The notes beneath the pieces are model-generated. The model worked only from the letters and a program-made list of their open reading frames with translations. It made no database searches and had not been told where the DNA came from. DNA of 64,000 nucleotides, taken from Brachypodium distachyon. Its lineage: Eukaryota; Streptophyta; Magnoliopsida; Poales; Poaceae. The position numbers and the translations under genes are program-made. The stretch lies in NCBI RefSeq assembly GCF_000005505.3, contig NC_016134.3:43067150-43131149 (forward strand), given 5' to 3'. Shown in pieces: positions 45,801-58,400 of this stretch (positions are counted from its first letter, which is position 1; every line of letters starts with the position of its first letter).

Positions 45801-48800
45801 ATACGAGAAATTCGCCAAGGTTTGTGCAAAATTGTTCATGAGGAGAAAGAGGATATTATGTTGATGGGAAAAAGGAATTGCAACATGGGGATTTGTCGAT
45901 CGCGTCACCCGATCGGCATGGCCCGGGTACGAGCACGTGGTAATTATTTGAAAGTCCATCAGGAAGCTCCTAGGGTCCAGCTTGAGGAACTTTTTTTTCC
46001 TCAGAAAACAATAATGATGCCGGCTTGTTATTAGTGCCGGAACCATAGGAGTTGGATGGTGCGGCTTGTTGATGGGGAAAAGGAATTATAATCTAGCTGA
46101 TTATTGTTGCATGCGGAGAATTTAAGTGGTGACTGGCTGCCTGGTGGCGGTGAAGAATTTCACTGAGGATGCGAGATGCACATGCATGATAATTCTCCAG
46201 GATACACACAGAAGGTTGGACTGTTTTATCATGTCCATGAAAATAAGGAAACCAATAGATATGGTCATAAACCTGCTAAACATTCTTGTAATTTGGAACT
46301 TCTATAATATTGTATATTTAAGTATATTATGTAACTTCGAATACTGATAGCTGAAATCATGTGCCGCAACTGCATTTCAGGTGTCCAACGACCTTGCCAA
46401 CTGTGTCGGACTCCGTGAGAACACAGTCGTTGGGATCCACATTCGCGACAACCTTCCAACATCAGAGATTGTTGTGCTCAAGCTAGTGATGGAGGCCGAA
46501 GAAATTCTGAAATTCTGTACCTCGGATCATCTCGCCCACCAAGTATGCTACTTCAGCATCCCACCTTTTTCTTTTCTTTTTCATGTGGAAGATGTAGTCT
46601 TTGGTTATTTTCACCAAATAAAAGGTGGGCATTTGGGTTGGATGCTGGTGATGAGATCCTCATGATGATGTACTACTAGTGCTGTATCTCGATGAGGTTA
46701 ATCTTTGTTTCTTTAGATGAGGTTAATCTTTGTAGGACCAGTACACTGTGGTGTATCTGAGTATCTCGATGTACTACTAGTATGTGGGCATTATGAACTT
46801 TTTCTAACAGACAGCACAAGTATCTAAATGTGTGAGTGAATGGTTTGGAAATTTGTGAATGCTTGTTAACTAGAGGTGGGGAAATGTAGTGGACTGTTAA
46901 TGGGTTAACTGCGCCAAATGGTTTATAAATTTGGTTATGTTCATTAGAGGTGGGGAATGAATGTAGTGGATTGCTAGTGGGTTAACTGGGCTCAATAGTT
47001 TAGCAGTTGGATTCTTAGGCAGTAATTAAACCCAAGCCCCACCAACATACATTTTGAGAATGGTCAATTGACCAACCAATTTGTATACTTGAACATGCAA
47101 GCTCACTGTCACTTTTTGTTGGGCAGATTGGGATTGTGCACTTAAGTATGAGGTTTCCTGTGTCGAGAAACCAAAATAAAGTCGGAGAATTGAAAGTCGT
47201 CGGGGCACTCCCAATGGCCACAGGTTAATTATTTACATTATTCTTTTTTTTCATCTAATTCTAAAAGAGTTTGTGAATAACATGGTTCAATTCCTTCTTT
47301 GAGATTGTAGGTATGTTCTCTGCAAGGACAAGAACATATGTCAAGCAAGGTAACAAAGAAATCCAGATTGGAGTTGCACTTCACCGACCTATCTTCCACC
47401 CTGTGCTTCAACATCAACCTAAGACAACATTACTTGGATTTGCCAGTGTCTCTCACATAGTTGATGCTATTGTCCAGGTAATAAAGCAACACTAATGTGT
47501 CCTTATGAAATCTGATCATTATCTGAATCTGCCTTTTCAGATAAATCACCTTGTTTTTCTTTGGTGTGTCGAAATAAATCTCTGTTATGCTGTAGATGGT
47601 GATGTTAATAACATGTGGTGGTTCCTATCTTGTGCATTAACATGTGTTTCATGTCTAGTATTACTACTTCTGCAGTATCCTGAATGTATTTATCTCACTC
47701 GATATATACTTGCGATATACCTTTGTTGTTCTTCCTTTTCTTGGGTTGACAGGCAATATGTCATAGCTTGTTATTCCCTCCGACCCATAATAAGTGTCTC
47801 AGATTTAGTACAAAGTTGGTACAAAGTTGTACTAAGTCTGAGACACTTATTATGGATTGGAGGGACTACCTGCTAATGTATACTCTTGTCCTAACAAATT
47901 TACTAATCTCTGCTGTATAACGGTAATCAACAAGTCAACATCTGTCCTTGTTATCCCTGCAAAGTAAAATGCAAATAACCACGATCTTTTGAGTTGATGT
48001 TGTTGGGCTTGCTTTTCATGTAATAAGTGATAACTGTCAGGTGATTTTATGCTTTATTGATGCAGATATATCTGCATGCATTGTAGTCCCAGAAAGACAA
48101 TTACTTCAGTATATGTTTTGGAAATAAAAAATATGTCCATCTTGATTTCTTTTGAGGACCACATGCCAATTGCCCATCTTTTTTGTGTGTGTGTGGATCA
48201 CATGCCCATCTTTTATGTGCTACAAGCCTGTGACAAATGAGATTATGTTTGTCTGAGCTTCTGTATGAGTGTGTGTACAGTGTACTGATACCCATAAACG
48301 AGGAACCTAGATATTTCGCCCAAATACCACATGGCCGGAATCAGCAGCGTGTGATGGCTAGGTGTTTTTGTGCCGAGATTTGAGAAAAGGGAGCATCTGC
48401 TTGTTTATGCTGGTGGCTGCAGCAGGAGGCAAGGAGGTGGACGCTTAGATGCTTGACATCGGAGGCTTCGGTGGTGGCTGCTGGAGGTGTGTCTGCGTTC
48501 AGGAGAAGAAGCTTTAGGAGATGATCTGGAGAAGTGTGCAGCTAGGAGTGGGCACTGTGTACCACAGTGGGAGGAGAAAAGTTTCTGCAGGTGCACGCTG
48601 TGGTGGTGAATGGTGATAGCAGCACGGGCTCCACACATGCTGCTAAGCAACCTGCTGTGAATGCAAGAGGTGAAGAAAAAGAGTCTCTCGGCTCTGTTTC
48701 TGGAGTATTTGTGCGGTTCATCTGTGGTTACAGTAACGTGACAATGAGGGAGAATCAAGGTGCTGGGCAATTGCTCGAGAAATTTCCTTTAAATACCACA

Positions 48801-50785
48801 TGTTACATCTACTCTTACTAGTCAACTTTACTTATAAATGTATTGTTAAATTGATTTGACATACGGTTGTATTGAGCCCTTCACTGAATAAATATGTAGT
48901 TACAAAATAGTAAACCACTGCCTTTATAGAAATTTGCAGTGTACAAGAGCTACCCACCCTCAAACTATGGCAAGTGTACGGTTGTCCTTTATGGCCCGTA
49001 CAACAAAGAAGCAGTTGCCAGGGAAGTGGCTTGTTGTTTGAGGATGAGATTTGAATCCACAAGCGCAATACAATTTATAAAGGATTACCCTGATGATTCT
49101 GTTTCGGCGGTGAGTTTATTTTTCCTATTGCACATTGTTAACTTAATAGCATAATCTGTATATCATTCTATTTTTCTTTGTCATATAATTCAGGTTGATA
49201 AGTTTTTCCGAAGTGAAGCAGTGAGAGGGCCTTGTGTGCTCTTGATAGATAGATTTGACGAGGTCGCTCCTGAAGCCGGAAAAGGTTATACATACATCAG
49301 CATTGTGATAACTGCGAAGGTAACCCTCAATAAACTTGTCTCAGTTGGTTCTAGTTTGCATATAGCTAATTTGATATTTGTTACAGCTTAAATACACACT
49401 GGAAGAATCAATGAACTGCCCTAACTTTATCATCGCAGGAGCAAGGTTAGTTAAACTCTCACATTATTTTTATGTACCGGTGCACCTTACATAATTCTCC
49501 AAAATAACATTGTCTGTATGCCGCTATTAATTAATTATCGGTTGGAAATTGTTATGCATTTGTTTAAGGTGGAGATGCCTGGTAGAACCAGGTATTCATT
49601 CACGGGTCCGCGATGTGCTATTTTGTGGGCCTGAAGAGGAAAGGGAGGAGTGGGACGATGTGGGGACCTGCCTCCGGCATGTGATGACATCGCCCCACAG
49701 TGGAGGCCATAAACGTTGGAGCACACCGAACATTGTTCTGTATGGGCCTGTCGACATGTCGAACAACATATGTAGCTCATTTGCTGCATGCCGCTCACTC
49801 AAGATTGTTAGGATTGAAGCAGCAGACCTTCTCATGCAGTACAACCGTGTTGGAGTTGTTGCGGTAAAGAGAACTTATTTGATAGGCTGTTGATCTGTCT
49901 AATGTAAGTTGAGTTTTACTCGATTTGCTTAAAATTTCAGATATCTGACCTGTTTCTGAGAGCAACCTGTGAGAGACCTTCCCTGTTATTCATTGAAAGA
50001 TTTGATACAGTTGCACAGCACCCAATGATAAATGAGGTACGAGTCGATAAAAAAACCTTGTGTATTCTATTTGGTTATTTCATAATGATTTTCAATCTTC
50101 TTTTGCAGCTATGCTTCCAGTTAGATAATCTGGACAGTCAGGTGCATGCGTTTGTTGCTGTTAGGTTAGTTCTAATTCCAATTAATCAGAGGGCTAATCA
50201 CTGCCATGGTGAAAATAGTATGTCAGTGACCAAATATATAAATATCATCCATTTTGCAAGTATGGGAGTTATGATTTTCCATTAATGCCAGGAACATATA
50301 CTAGTGGACATATCCTGTTTCTCTGAAGTACTTCTGATTTTTTTATTTTTTTATTTTTTTGCATTGCAGATGGTGGCAGCTGATAGATTCACAACTCCTG
50401 CAGGCTGGGAGACTTGACAAGCGCGTGTTCTGTGGCTCGTGTGGAATGAAAATGCCATGGGATTTTGTTGGGGACCGTTTGCTTCAGGTATTTATCTTTA
50501 CTCTTAATGACCCAATTGCAGCTTTCCCTGTCATCCTCATGCATCTATATATGTACATGATCAACAGATAGCTGGGTGTTGAGAATTTCATTTCATTCAT
50601 TCAGAATAGACATGCAAATCTCAAGAAGTTGATAATGCTGCTAATGTTTGTTTAATTGTGCCCATCTCTTTTGAGATGGGCATCTTGATTTATATCTGGA
50701 GCATACAAGCTTGTTTCATCAGTTTGCTCTATTCTAACTTAACTTGCAAATGATGATACAGCTCCAGCAGTCGAGCAGGGGATGA
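42898..50785 (+). CDS. Degenerate PEX1-related AAA protein (copy A), 554 aa, 12 exons
   Basis: Exons: 42898-43182, 46381-46542, 47127-47223, 47311-47477, 48930-49109, 49194-49319, 49387-49445, 49569-49863, 49941-50036, 50109-50164, 50370-50487, 50762-50785; all are GT-AG, every phase joins, 555 codons with stop. Homology to copy B downstream: the N-domain (FQVRLPFAVIRRFV; IGIVHLSMRFPV matches [12 protein letters not shown]), the D1 start VVLYGPYNKEAV, and the D2 entry EWDDVGTCLRHV matching [12 protein letters not shown]. Several intron positions and phases are the same. Catalytic residues are gone: Walker A is GPYNKEAV in D1 (about 259-266) and GPVDMSNN in D2 (about 418-425). Walker B is LLIDRFDEV (about 313-321) and LLFIERFD (about 472-479), and the sensor Asn is replaced (AVRWWQLID). 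Most of the B4-B5 equivalent and the D1 lid are missing. It is either a pseudoenzyme or a pseudogene still open by chance. Confidence 0.65.
44150..45010. repeat. T-rich, strand-asymmetric degenerate repeat in the first intron of copy A
   Basis: About 860 bp dominated on the plus strand by variants of tcttagtctcagt (cttagtcttagtattagt, ttagtctcagt, cattctcag, agtttcagtttcag). No fixed period. Open frames here are low-complexity Ser/Leu/Phe and not genes. Confidence 0.6.
45340..46035. other. Unrecognised insert in the first intron of copy A
   Basis: Sequence of more balanced composition than its surroundings, with short open frames on both strands (minus 45084-46046, plus 45741-46034). It opens with an A9 run and a GC-rich block containing an imperfect gccggt palindrome. 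It may be an old retroelement or retrogene piece. No family was recognised. Confidence 0.3.
47772..47869. mobile_element. Stowaway MITE in an intron of copy A, 98 bp
   Basis: TATTCCCTCCGACCCATAAT and inverse ATTATGGATTGGAGGGACTA. It is a near-complete hairpin (AAGTGTCTCAGA / TCTGAGACACTT). Confidence 0.9.
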
Positions 50786-51344
50786 TAGGGGCTCCAACTT
50801 TGTGGCGGGTGATTTACATGGAACATGCAGTCGATAGATGGCAGGATGGGCGCGTGTGGAGATTGATCGCATCACGTTTTTGCATTATAGATATATGCTT
50901 TCCAATGCAATACAATCGCTGCGTACGAACTGTGGTTATTTTACGTGAGTTCACTCTGCTTGATCACTTATTATGTAAACATGGAAGGTTAACCAGCCAC
51001 CAACGACATAACAATGTGGCTCTATAACAATGCGGGGGGGACGATGACGATTGGCAGCCGGCCAGCCGCAAAGTTGCATTCGAAGAACAGGATTTCGCTC
51101 TAAGATTGTAGAAATGGATTCCGATGTAGGCCTAATTCTAATCTCTATTTGCCTGCTCTGCTCTGTTTATTTCCATTGTGAGTTGGAGATCTAACCAGAG
51201 GTCATTCTACTCCAAGAAAATCTGACACGTAGGCCCAAAACACAAATAGTAATAAGATAATAAATTTTGTCTAAGCGGCGGTGAAATGTGTGGCATTATA
51301 AAAGACACCAAAAGGTATGTTTGGGATGCCCTAGGGTAGGGTGA
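50786..51344. other. 3' flank of copy A
   Basis: Probable 3' UTR and spacer. No AAA C-terminal sequence was found in any frame. Confidence 0.4.
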
Positions 51345-51590
51345 TCATTGTTCGGACTCGACGGACGTGGTACAAGCTCTCTCAGTAGGTACTCAATCCA
51401 TTGGCGCTGCCGCTGCGATCTATGAAGATTGTTTTGCCCTTCTGGAATCTGGATGAGCTAAGGCAATTCAAGGTGGAACATTGCTACCGGGATGCCAACA
51501 GTGTAGCTCATGAACTTGCTCGTGATGTAATCTATGAAATAAAGAGGTATTTTACGGGTAAAAAAAAGAAATATGTGACATTTTGTTAAA
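51345..51590 (+). pseudogene. RNase H-like (RVT_3 type) domain fragment
   Basis: One frame gives SDSTDVVQALSVGTQSIGA and IYEDCFALLES. After a stop and frameshift, FKVEHCYRDANSVAHELARD follows. These are consecutive conserved parts of the plant RNase H-like domain. The N-terminal part is missing. Confidence 0.7.
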
Positions 51591-51734
51591 TTACTCTTAA
51601 AAGGAAGTGCAACTTCCTTGCATGGTCTCGAGAGTACATGGTTATGCGGTTTGAGTTACCCGAAACCTAACTCAACATGGGCTAGCGATTTGAAATTCAT
51701 TTGTCCTGTAGAAATTAAGAATGAGTAGAAGAGA

Positions 51735-52207
51735 AGGACTTACCATAACCGAAGCGCGTGAATGCACATAAGTACTCTTTTCCGTAATACCCTTCCATTG
51801 GAGCCCTTTGTGAGAGTTGCTCCCTCTTACATGCGACATGTGTTGAACGTGAAATTATCATCAATGGACACATGTTGTATGCAGTTAGGCCATGAAAAGC
51901 TCGTCTTAAAAGTGTACCTATTTTTTAGTAAAACCAAAAATGTAAAGGGTTTATTTTTAAGTGTACGGCTAGGTCTGATTTTTAAGCAAAAAATATAAAT
52001 CGCAATCAGCAGTATTTGAGCCGTCGGATTTGTATCTGGGTATCATCCCTGCACTTCCATCTGAATCGTTCATTCCGATTCTTAAAGCAATTGACCACAA
52101 GTACTTTCTAACTTAAAAAACAGGCGATTTAAGCAAACCCTTATGACGGTGTTCAGTGTTCTCTCGACGGTCGAGATTGAACACGGCGAAGGGCAAGGAC
52201 TCGGATC
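51735..52207. repeat. Upstream repeat, copy 3 (promoter side of PEX1-like copy B)
   Basis: Full-length version of the repeat, extended by about 180 bp of insert relative to copy 1. It ends 230 bp before the ATG of copy B. Confidence 0.75.
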
Positions 52208-52440
52208 CAATAAGGGACGGATTGGAAAAGGTGAAATAACGGGACGGGTTGGGAAAAGGTGAAAACGAGACGGATCTCTCCAACAGGAGAGCCTCCGTTC
52301 TTCCCGTGCAGCGCACAAATAAGAAACCGCAAAGTCCCCGAGCCGGCCAAGCAGCAGCTCCAAGCAATCCATCAACCGCCTTCTGGCTGCTGCAATCCGT
52401 TCCGTACGTAGCCGGCCTCCGCTGATCGATCAGGCAGTCC

Positions 52441-55400
52441 ATGGAGGTGGTGGTGCGCCCGGTGCCCGGCGTCCGGAGCTGCTTCGCCGCGCTCCCCCTC
52501 CCCGTCATCCAAGCCCTCGAGCGCACCGCCCCCTCCGGCTCCCTCCCCGCGGTCCTCGCCATCGAGCTGCGCACGCCCGACGGAGCATGCTGGCGCCTTG
52601 CTTGGGCAGGCGCCGTCTCCGCCTCCCCTAATGCCGTCGAAGTAAAAAGTCGCCACCTTTAATCTCTCTCGTTCCTCCTATCGCCCATATATATAGTGAC
52701 CAAAGAGAAAAGAGTGTTTTGGTTTCAGCTGCTGCATGTTTATATTCCGGCGAGTGACTGGAATTTTTAAATCTGAAAGGTTCAGAATTAGAAGCTTTTG
52801 TAAAAGTTTGTCATCTTAACATCAAATGGTTTCAATGTGCTTCGTTGCTGATTTGTAAAGCATGCAAGTCCATCCTTGCATGGGATATTTTTTGGCAAAA
52901 ATACTAGTAGATGTTTAGTTCTCAACGGCTAATGATTTTACCAACATTTTTCCATACTAAGGCCTTTTTGTCTATTCAATACACATTCTTCCGAGAATCT
53001 GCATTGCGACCCCCCATCCATATTCACACACATTCTTGTTTTCAGGTTTCTCAACAATTTGCTGGGTGTATTTTGTTAGCTGACAATACAAAAGCAGCAC
53101 TTAGTGCTGTTCCTGTTCTGCCAAAAGCTAAATTTGTTTCTGTGGAGCCAATAAGTGAGGATGACTGGGAAGTATTGGAGCTTAACTCTGAGTTGGCAGA
53201 AGAGGCCATTTTGAAACAGGTAACAACATGTTGGTGCACCTTAACCTTCCATCAGTACTATCACCAAATCAGCATAACAACTAAGTGCAAGTGAACATTT
53301 TTTTTTTGGAGAAGACAAGGTGGACATTTAGAGTGCTGCTGGACAGTGTTTTCTTTTCTACAATAAAATGTGCCTCACAGTGTGTTGCTTCATAAAAGTC
53401 CAGAGATAAATCAACACATTTTATTAGTTTTTCTTCCATTGGAAACTTACATACAAAATAGCTACTAAAACAGCCTTTTACATGGAAGCATCTTTTTACT
53501 TTTTTTTTACTTTTTCATGAATTAGGATAGTCCAGCGTTACGGGTGAACTATCCTATGCAAAATTCTTAAATAAGTCGCAGTTCCTATATCTCTGCCTCT
53601 TAACTTTTAACATTCTTCTTCTTGAGTTATTTATGCTTGATGTCCAATTTTTTTTTTAATGTAGGTTGGTATTGTTTATGGTGGTATGAAATTCCCATTA
53701 TGGCTGCACAACCATAATGTTGTGGAATTTCTTGTTGTTTCATCATCACCTAGTAACTCGATAGGTGAGTCCACTCAATAAGGTATCATTTTTTTTGTTT
53801 ATGTGTTAACAGTTGTGTGTCCTAATCTTTTTTCTTAGTTCAACTTATTCCTGGAACTGAAGTTATTGTCGCGCCAAAGAAAAGAAAAGATGAAGTGAAT
53901 TCTCATAAGTGTGAACAAGATGTACTCAAACAGCCCCATAAAAAGGCACTCCTCCGTGTACAGGAAGCAGGAGGGAAATATGTACATCAATTTGAATACA
54001 ACGGAATTCAACTGGGTGTGTTTGTTACATATGTTGTACAAATACACCCAGATACTGCTGCAAATTTGTCTCTCAGTGATCTTCAGCTGGTCAGTATCAC
54101 TCCTAAATTTTCACCAAAGGAGAGTACGGGAAATGGAAAAGGATCTGATCAGCAGATTAAGGGTTCAGTGCGTGGTGTAAACAGTGGTAGGCGCATTGTT
54201 GTCCATATCATATTATTAGATTCTGTTGCTAAAGAGCATATTATGCTTCCTCAATCCATCTGCTGTTACATTGGAACAGGAGTTCATTCATGTAAGTTTC
54301 CTTTAGATCCTGCAGTTGTTGGCCTAGTGTCTACACCTATTTTTTTTATAGCATAATGATCATTCAATATGTGAAGCATATTATGGTTAATCAATACATC
54401 TACTATTTCATTGGAACAGGTTGGCATTCGTTTTACTGTACTCTCTCCGATCCACTCCCTCCGTTTCTAAATTCTTGTCGTCGTTTTAGTTCAAATTTGC
54501 ACTAAAACCACGACAAGAATTTAGGAACGGAGGGAGTACAGCTTTGTACTAAAGTTGTACTAAACCAGCGACACTTATTATAGATCGGAGGGAGTATCTA
54601 TTTTTGGTACTATATAATGATATAACTATGATTGTCAGGCCTGTTATTCATCTCAACTCCATCCTCTATTTCATTGGAATAAAAACCAAGAAAATTTATT
54701 TTAGATTCTGATATCTTTTTAATTATATAACAACGGCTAATATGATCAAATTGGTGCAGCCGTCTTGTGTTCCATCAAAGATATTATTTTCATTAGCTTA
54801 ATTATTTTCTTCTTGTTATGATTTTGTTACTGGGTTGACTAAGGTGTGTTATGTTATGTGAACTCCATTGATTACAAAACAAAAGAAGACACAGCCCCTT
54901 GAAGGCCTTAATTTTTAGCTAAACGGGAGGAAGAGCTTTTACTTTCTTTACTCCCTAATATTGGTGCAATACAAGTGAAACAGTGTATCTATGTGCAACA
55001 TAATGAAAAATAAGCAGACAAATTAATAACACCATTGTGCAGGATATTCTATGACTGATGTTTCAAAAAAATTATTTTAGCACAACTAACGGTTCGAGTT
55101 TCTCTGTAGGGGTTTATGTGCAGAGATTCTCGCCCATTGTAAACAAGAACGCACAGTCAATAACAATTTCTCCAGTCCACTTTAAGGTGTTGGAGAGAAA
55201 TGCTGATGATACCTGTGTGTTGGACTCTCAAGGACAGGATATTTGTCGAACGGGTGAGATGCCTTCACCTGCTTGTTCTTCCCTTGGTGATAAAATCAGC
55301 ATGTTGTGTGAGTTCAATGACATTACTGCAATTCCAAATAGGGTGGAAAGTTCTAAGTTGAAGCAGGAGAGATCTTTCATCAGATCATGGATTATTGGGC

Positions 55401-58400
55401 AGTTAAAGGAGATCTCCTCGCAAATTACCCAACTTGAACTGAATACAGTGCTTCTGCCGCCTGAAACATTACTTCACTTTCAAGTGATTGATCACAGAAG
55501 AGGCAGTCCTGTTGACCTCATTTACCTATTGACAATTACTTCTGGTTTTGGTGTCAAGCACGAAAAAATTGAACTGGTCATGGCAACTGAATATGGCACT
55601 GATAGCTTTGAACGGGCTCTTCAGAAGTTGGAGTTGAATAGGGCCATATCCCTGGATTCAACAATGGAACGAACAAGGACGTCCTTTGACAAAAGTGTTT
55701 TTTCTTTAAGTTGGCTGGAGGTTGAATTTTCTGATATCACAAAAAGTAAACCCTTTTATTGCCTTCTTGGTCTAGCTTCTATATATTGTGATTCATGCTC
55801 CTGGTTATCATTAGCCTACTAACAGCATCCAGAAGTTGACTGAATCTTGATGCATTTCTCTGCAGGATTAAGTGTCCTTCTGTCTTCAACATCTCTTAAA
55901 TTATTGAGTAGAATAAACTGCCCCTGCCCAGGAAATGTTCTTATCTACGGCCCTCCAGTAAGTGCACTTTCGTACCTTTAAAGGTTTTCAGAATCTGGCT
56001 AATCTGGCTCAAAATATTTATTTATTTTGCACTAAGGGCAAGTTCCTTCTGAAATGTCTTTCATTTCTTCCTCTTCTTTCGTACTGATTATTCTGTTCCT
56101 TTTGTCTCATTTCAGGGTTCTGGGAAAACAACCTTATGCAAAGCTGTTGCAAGACACTTCAAAGAGCATACAGAAATTCTGGCTCATGTGTAAGAAAATT
56201 AGTCAGCAATATGTGCTACTTGGCATGATTCTCATTTCCATTTTGGCTGCCAAGTGCCAAGTTGTTGGGTGGACTCATAGCTGGCAAACTGCAGTTACAC
56301 CAAAATTTAAACAATAGAACATCATAATAGTGACTGCCTTTTTATTCTTTTACTCATACTTTTGTAGTTATACCATATATTCTCAGGGAGCATACCATGT
56401 GGTACTTTGAGGGATAAAACCTACTCAGTTGGTACCGAACAAGTTGAGTAGTTTCCAGGGGTCGGGGATGAAAATAATGGTGTGGCGTTTCATAGTAGGA
56501 TGCACCAATTGGTTTGAGGGATGAAAACATACTCATTTGCTACCGAACAAGTTTAGTAGTTGCCAACGAAGTAATTGGTGGGTGTAATTCAGGCCTAAGT
56601 TGTTCTGTTTCTTTTCCAAAAACATTTTTTGTTTACTTTTGGGGGAACAGACTGAGTGTTTGTGGTAATGAACAAAAACATGGTAGTATAATGTCAAACT
56701 TGGGTAAGGCCAAATAGTAGCTTAAACATATTTTTCTCATCAAAGAGGGAAGAAGCAATAACTATTGACGCCTGGTTCGGTGGACCTAACAGCTTCATTT
56801 AAGTTGGACATAAATATGCTTCCATGCAACTGAGCATTTCTTTGTGTGGTATCAATATGTGTATATTTTCTCATATGCAGGGTTTATGTAGCATGCTCAA
56901 AGCTAGCTATTGAGAACAATAAGAACCAACTTCAGGCAATTGCAGACTGTATCTATGAAGCTATTGTCCACTTCCCTTCAATTCTAGTATTCGATGATCT
57001 GGAAAGTTTGATTTCATTCTCCTCAGAGAACAAAAAATCACAATCATCCAATCCTAGTGCTATTGTGAAATATTTGGTAGATGTGCTAGATGATTACAGA
57101 GTAAGTCTGTCCCTAAAATTCAGTCCCATCATCTATTTCATTTTTTGCAAGAAAACACCCATCAGTTTTCAGGGCTATTGTGAAATATTCTCATTTGTTA
57201 TTTTACTGCTAACTACTGTCTGTTTTTTTTCTCACTAACATGTCTTCATAATCTGCGTAGGATAAAAGCCATGGCATGTGTGGACATGGACCTGTTGCAT
57301 TTGTGGCTTCAGTTAAGTCACTTAAGTGTCTTCCTCAAGAATTGACTTCCTCAGGTTTTTCTCCCTTTCATATTTCTCCAATCTAAGCTCAATACTTTTT
57401 CCAAGAATATGCAAGAGATCTGCATATAATTTCATCCATTAGAAGAATCTTGAATTCAACAAGTTGCCTGTAGGTGAGACAAGTTGGACAGTAGGTTAAA
57501 AAAAATACGATATACAAGTTACCTAACTTACTGCCCATCTAAGAAGGGCTAGCTTGATATATCACTTTGGAGTAGACCTGGGCATTGGGTGGCCCGGCCT
57601 GACGTTCGACGTCCCGGGCTGGGCTCGGTCTTCACTTTTGTGCCTGAAGCCCAGCCTGACACCCCCAAAAAAGCCCTGTAGAGTAAAAAATTTGGTACTC
57701 CGTATTATGTTTTGAAAAATAGGTGCAAAAGCTCATTTTTTTATACCGAAAATGATTAAATAAATATTTTTATAATAGGGAAAAGTCTTTTTTGGGGTTT
57801 TGGACCAGGGCTTGGGGTTTTAGGGTCAGACTTTCTGAAGCCCGGCCAAAACCTGGCCCGGCCCGGTTTATGCCCAGGTCTAGTTTGTAGCTACCTGTCT
57901 AACGGTGTTGAGCCTCGCAACCTAGCTCTAAAGTCTGCACTGTTCCTTGTTCTCTGCCATGAGCGCCACAATAGAAGCCCACGTGACACTGAAAACGTAG
58001 TCATTGCGTTGCTTCCAGATGAGCTATATTGGGAGCAGTTCTGGTCATTTTAAACCCTCTACAAAAAATTGTCAACACAATAAACTTTACTTTTCAGGGA
58101 GATTTGATCTTCATGTCCAACTTCCTGGTTTATCTGTTCCTGCACGTATCGAGATACTGAAGCAGACAATCGACAAGCTTCACTTAAGATGTTCTGAGGA
58201 AATTGTCAGCGACATTGCTTCAAAATGTGATGGATATGATGCATATGATTTGGTAATGATTTTCTTCTTATGAGTTCCTTTATGAAAAGTTCTTTATTTT
58301 TCCCTTGGAAGTTCCGATGTTTGGAGTCTATCATAACAACTTGAACTTCTGGGTGAGTTAAGTGCATAAACTTGGCATGGTATCAAAAGCTGATGCCCTA

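Noticed and set aside
45084..46046. 320-codon minus-strand frame in the first intron of copy A
   Set aside because: Mixed composition across an element boundary and no recognisable domain. Treated as part of an unrecognised insert.
48405..48770. 121-codon minus-strand frame, His/Ser-rich
   Set aside because: Lies in an intron of copy A and is low complexity. No start context or domain.
48940..49109. A frameshift between exons four and five of PEX1-like copy A
   Set aside because: Using the acceptor at 48939 breaks the frame by one base. An alternative AG at 48928-48929 restores phase (KFAVYKSYPP), so no lesion is required.
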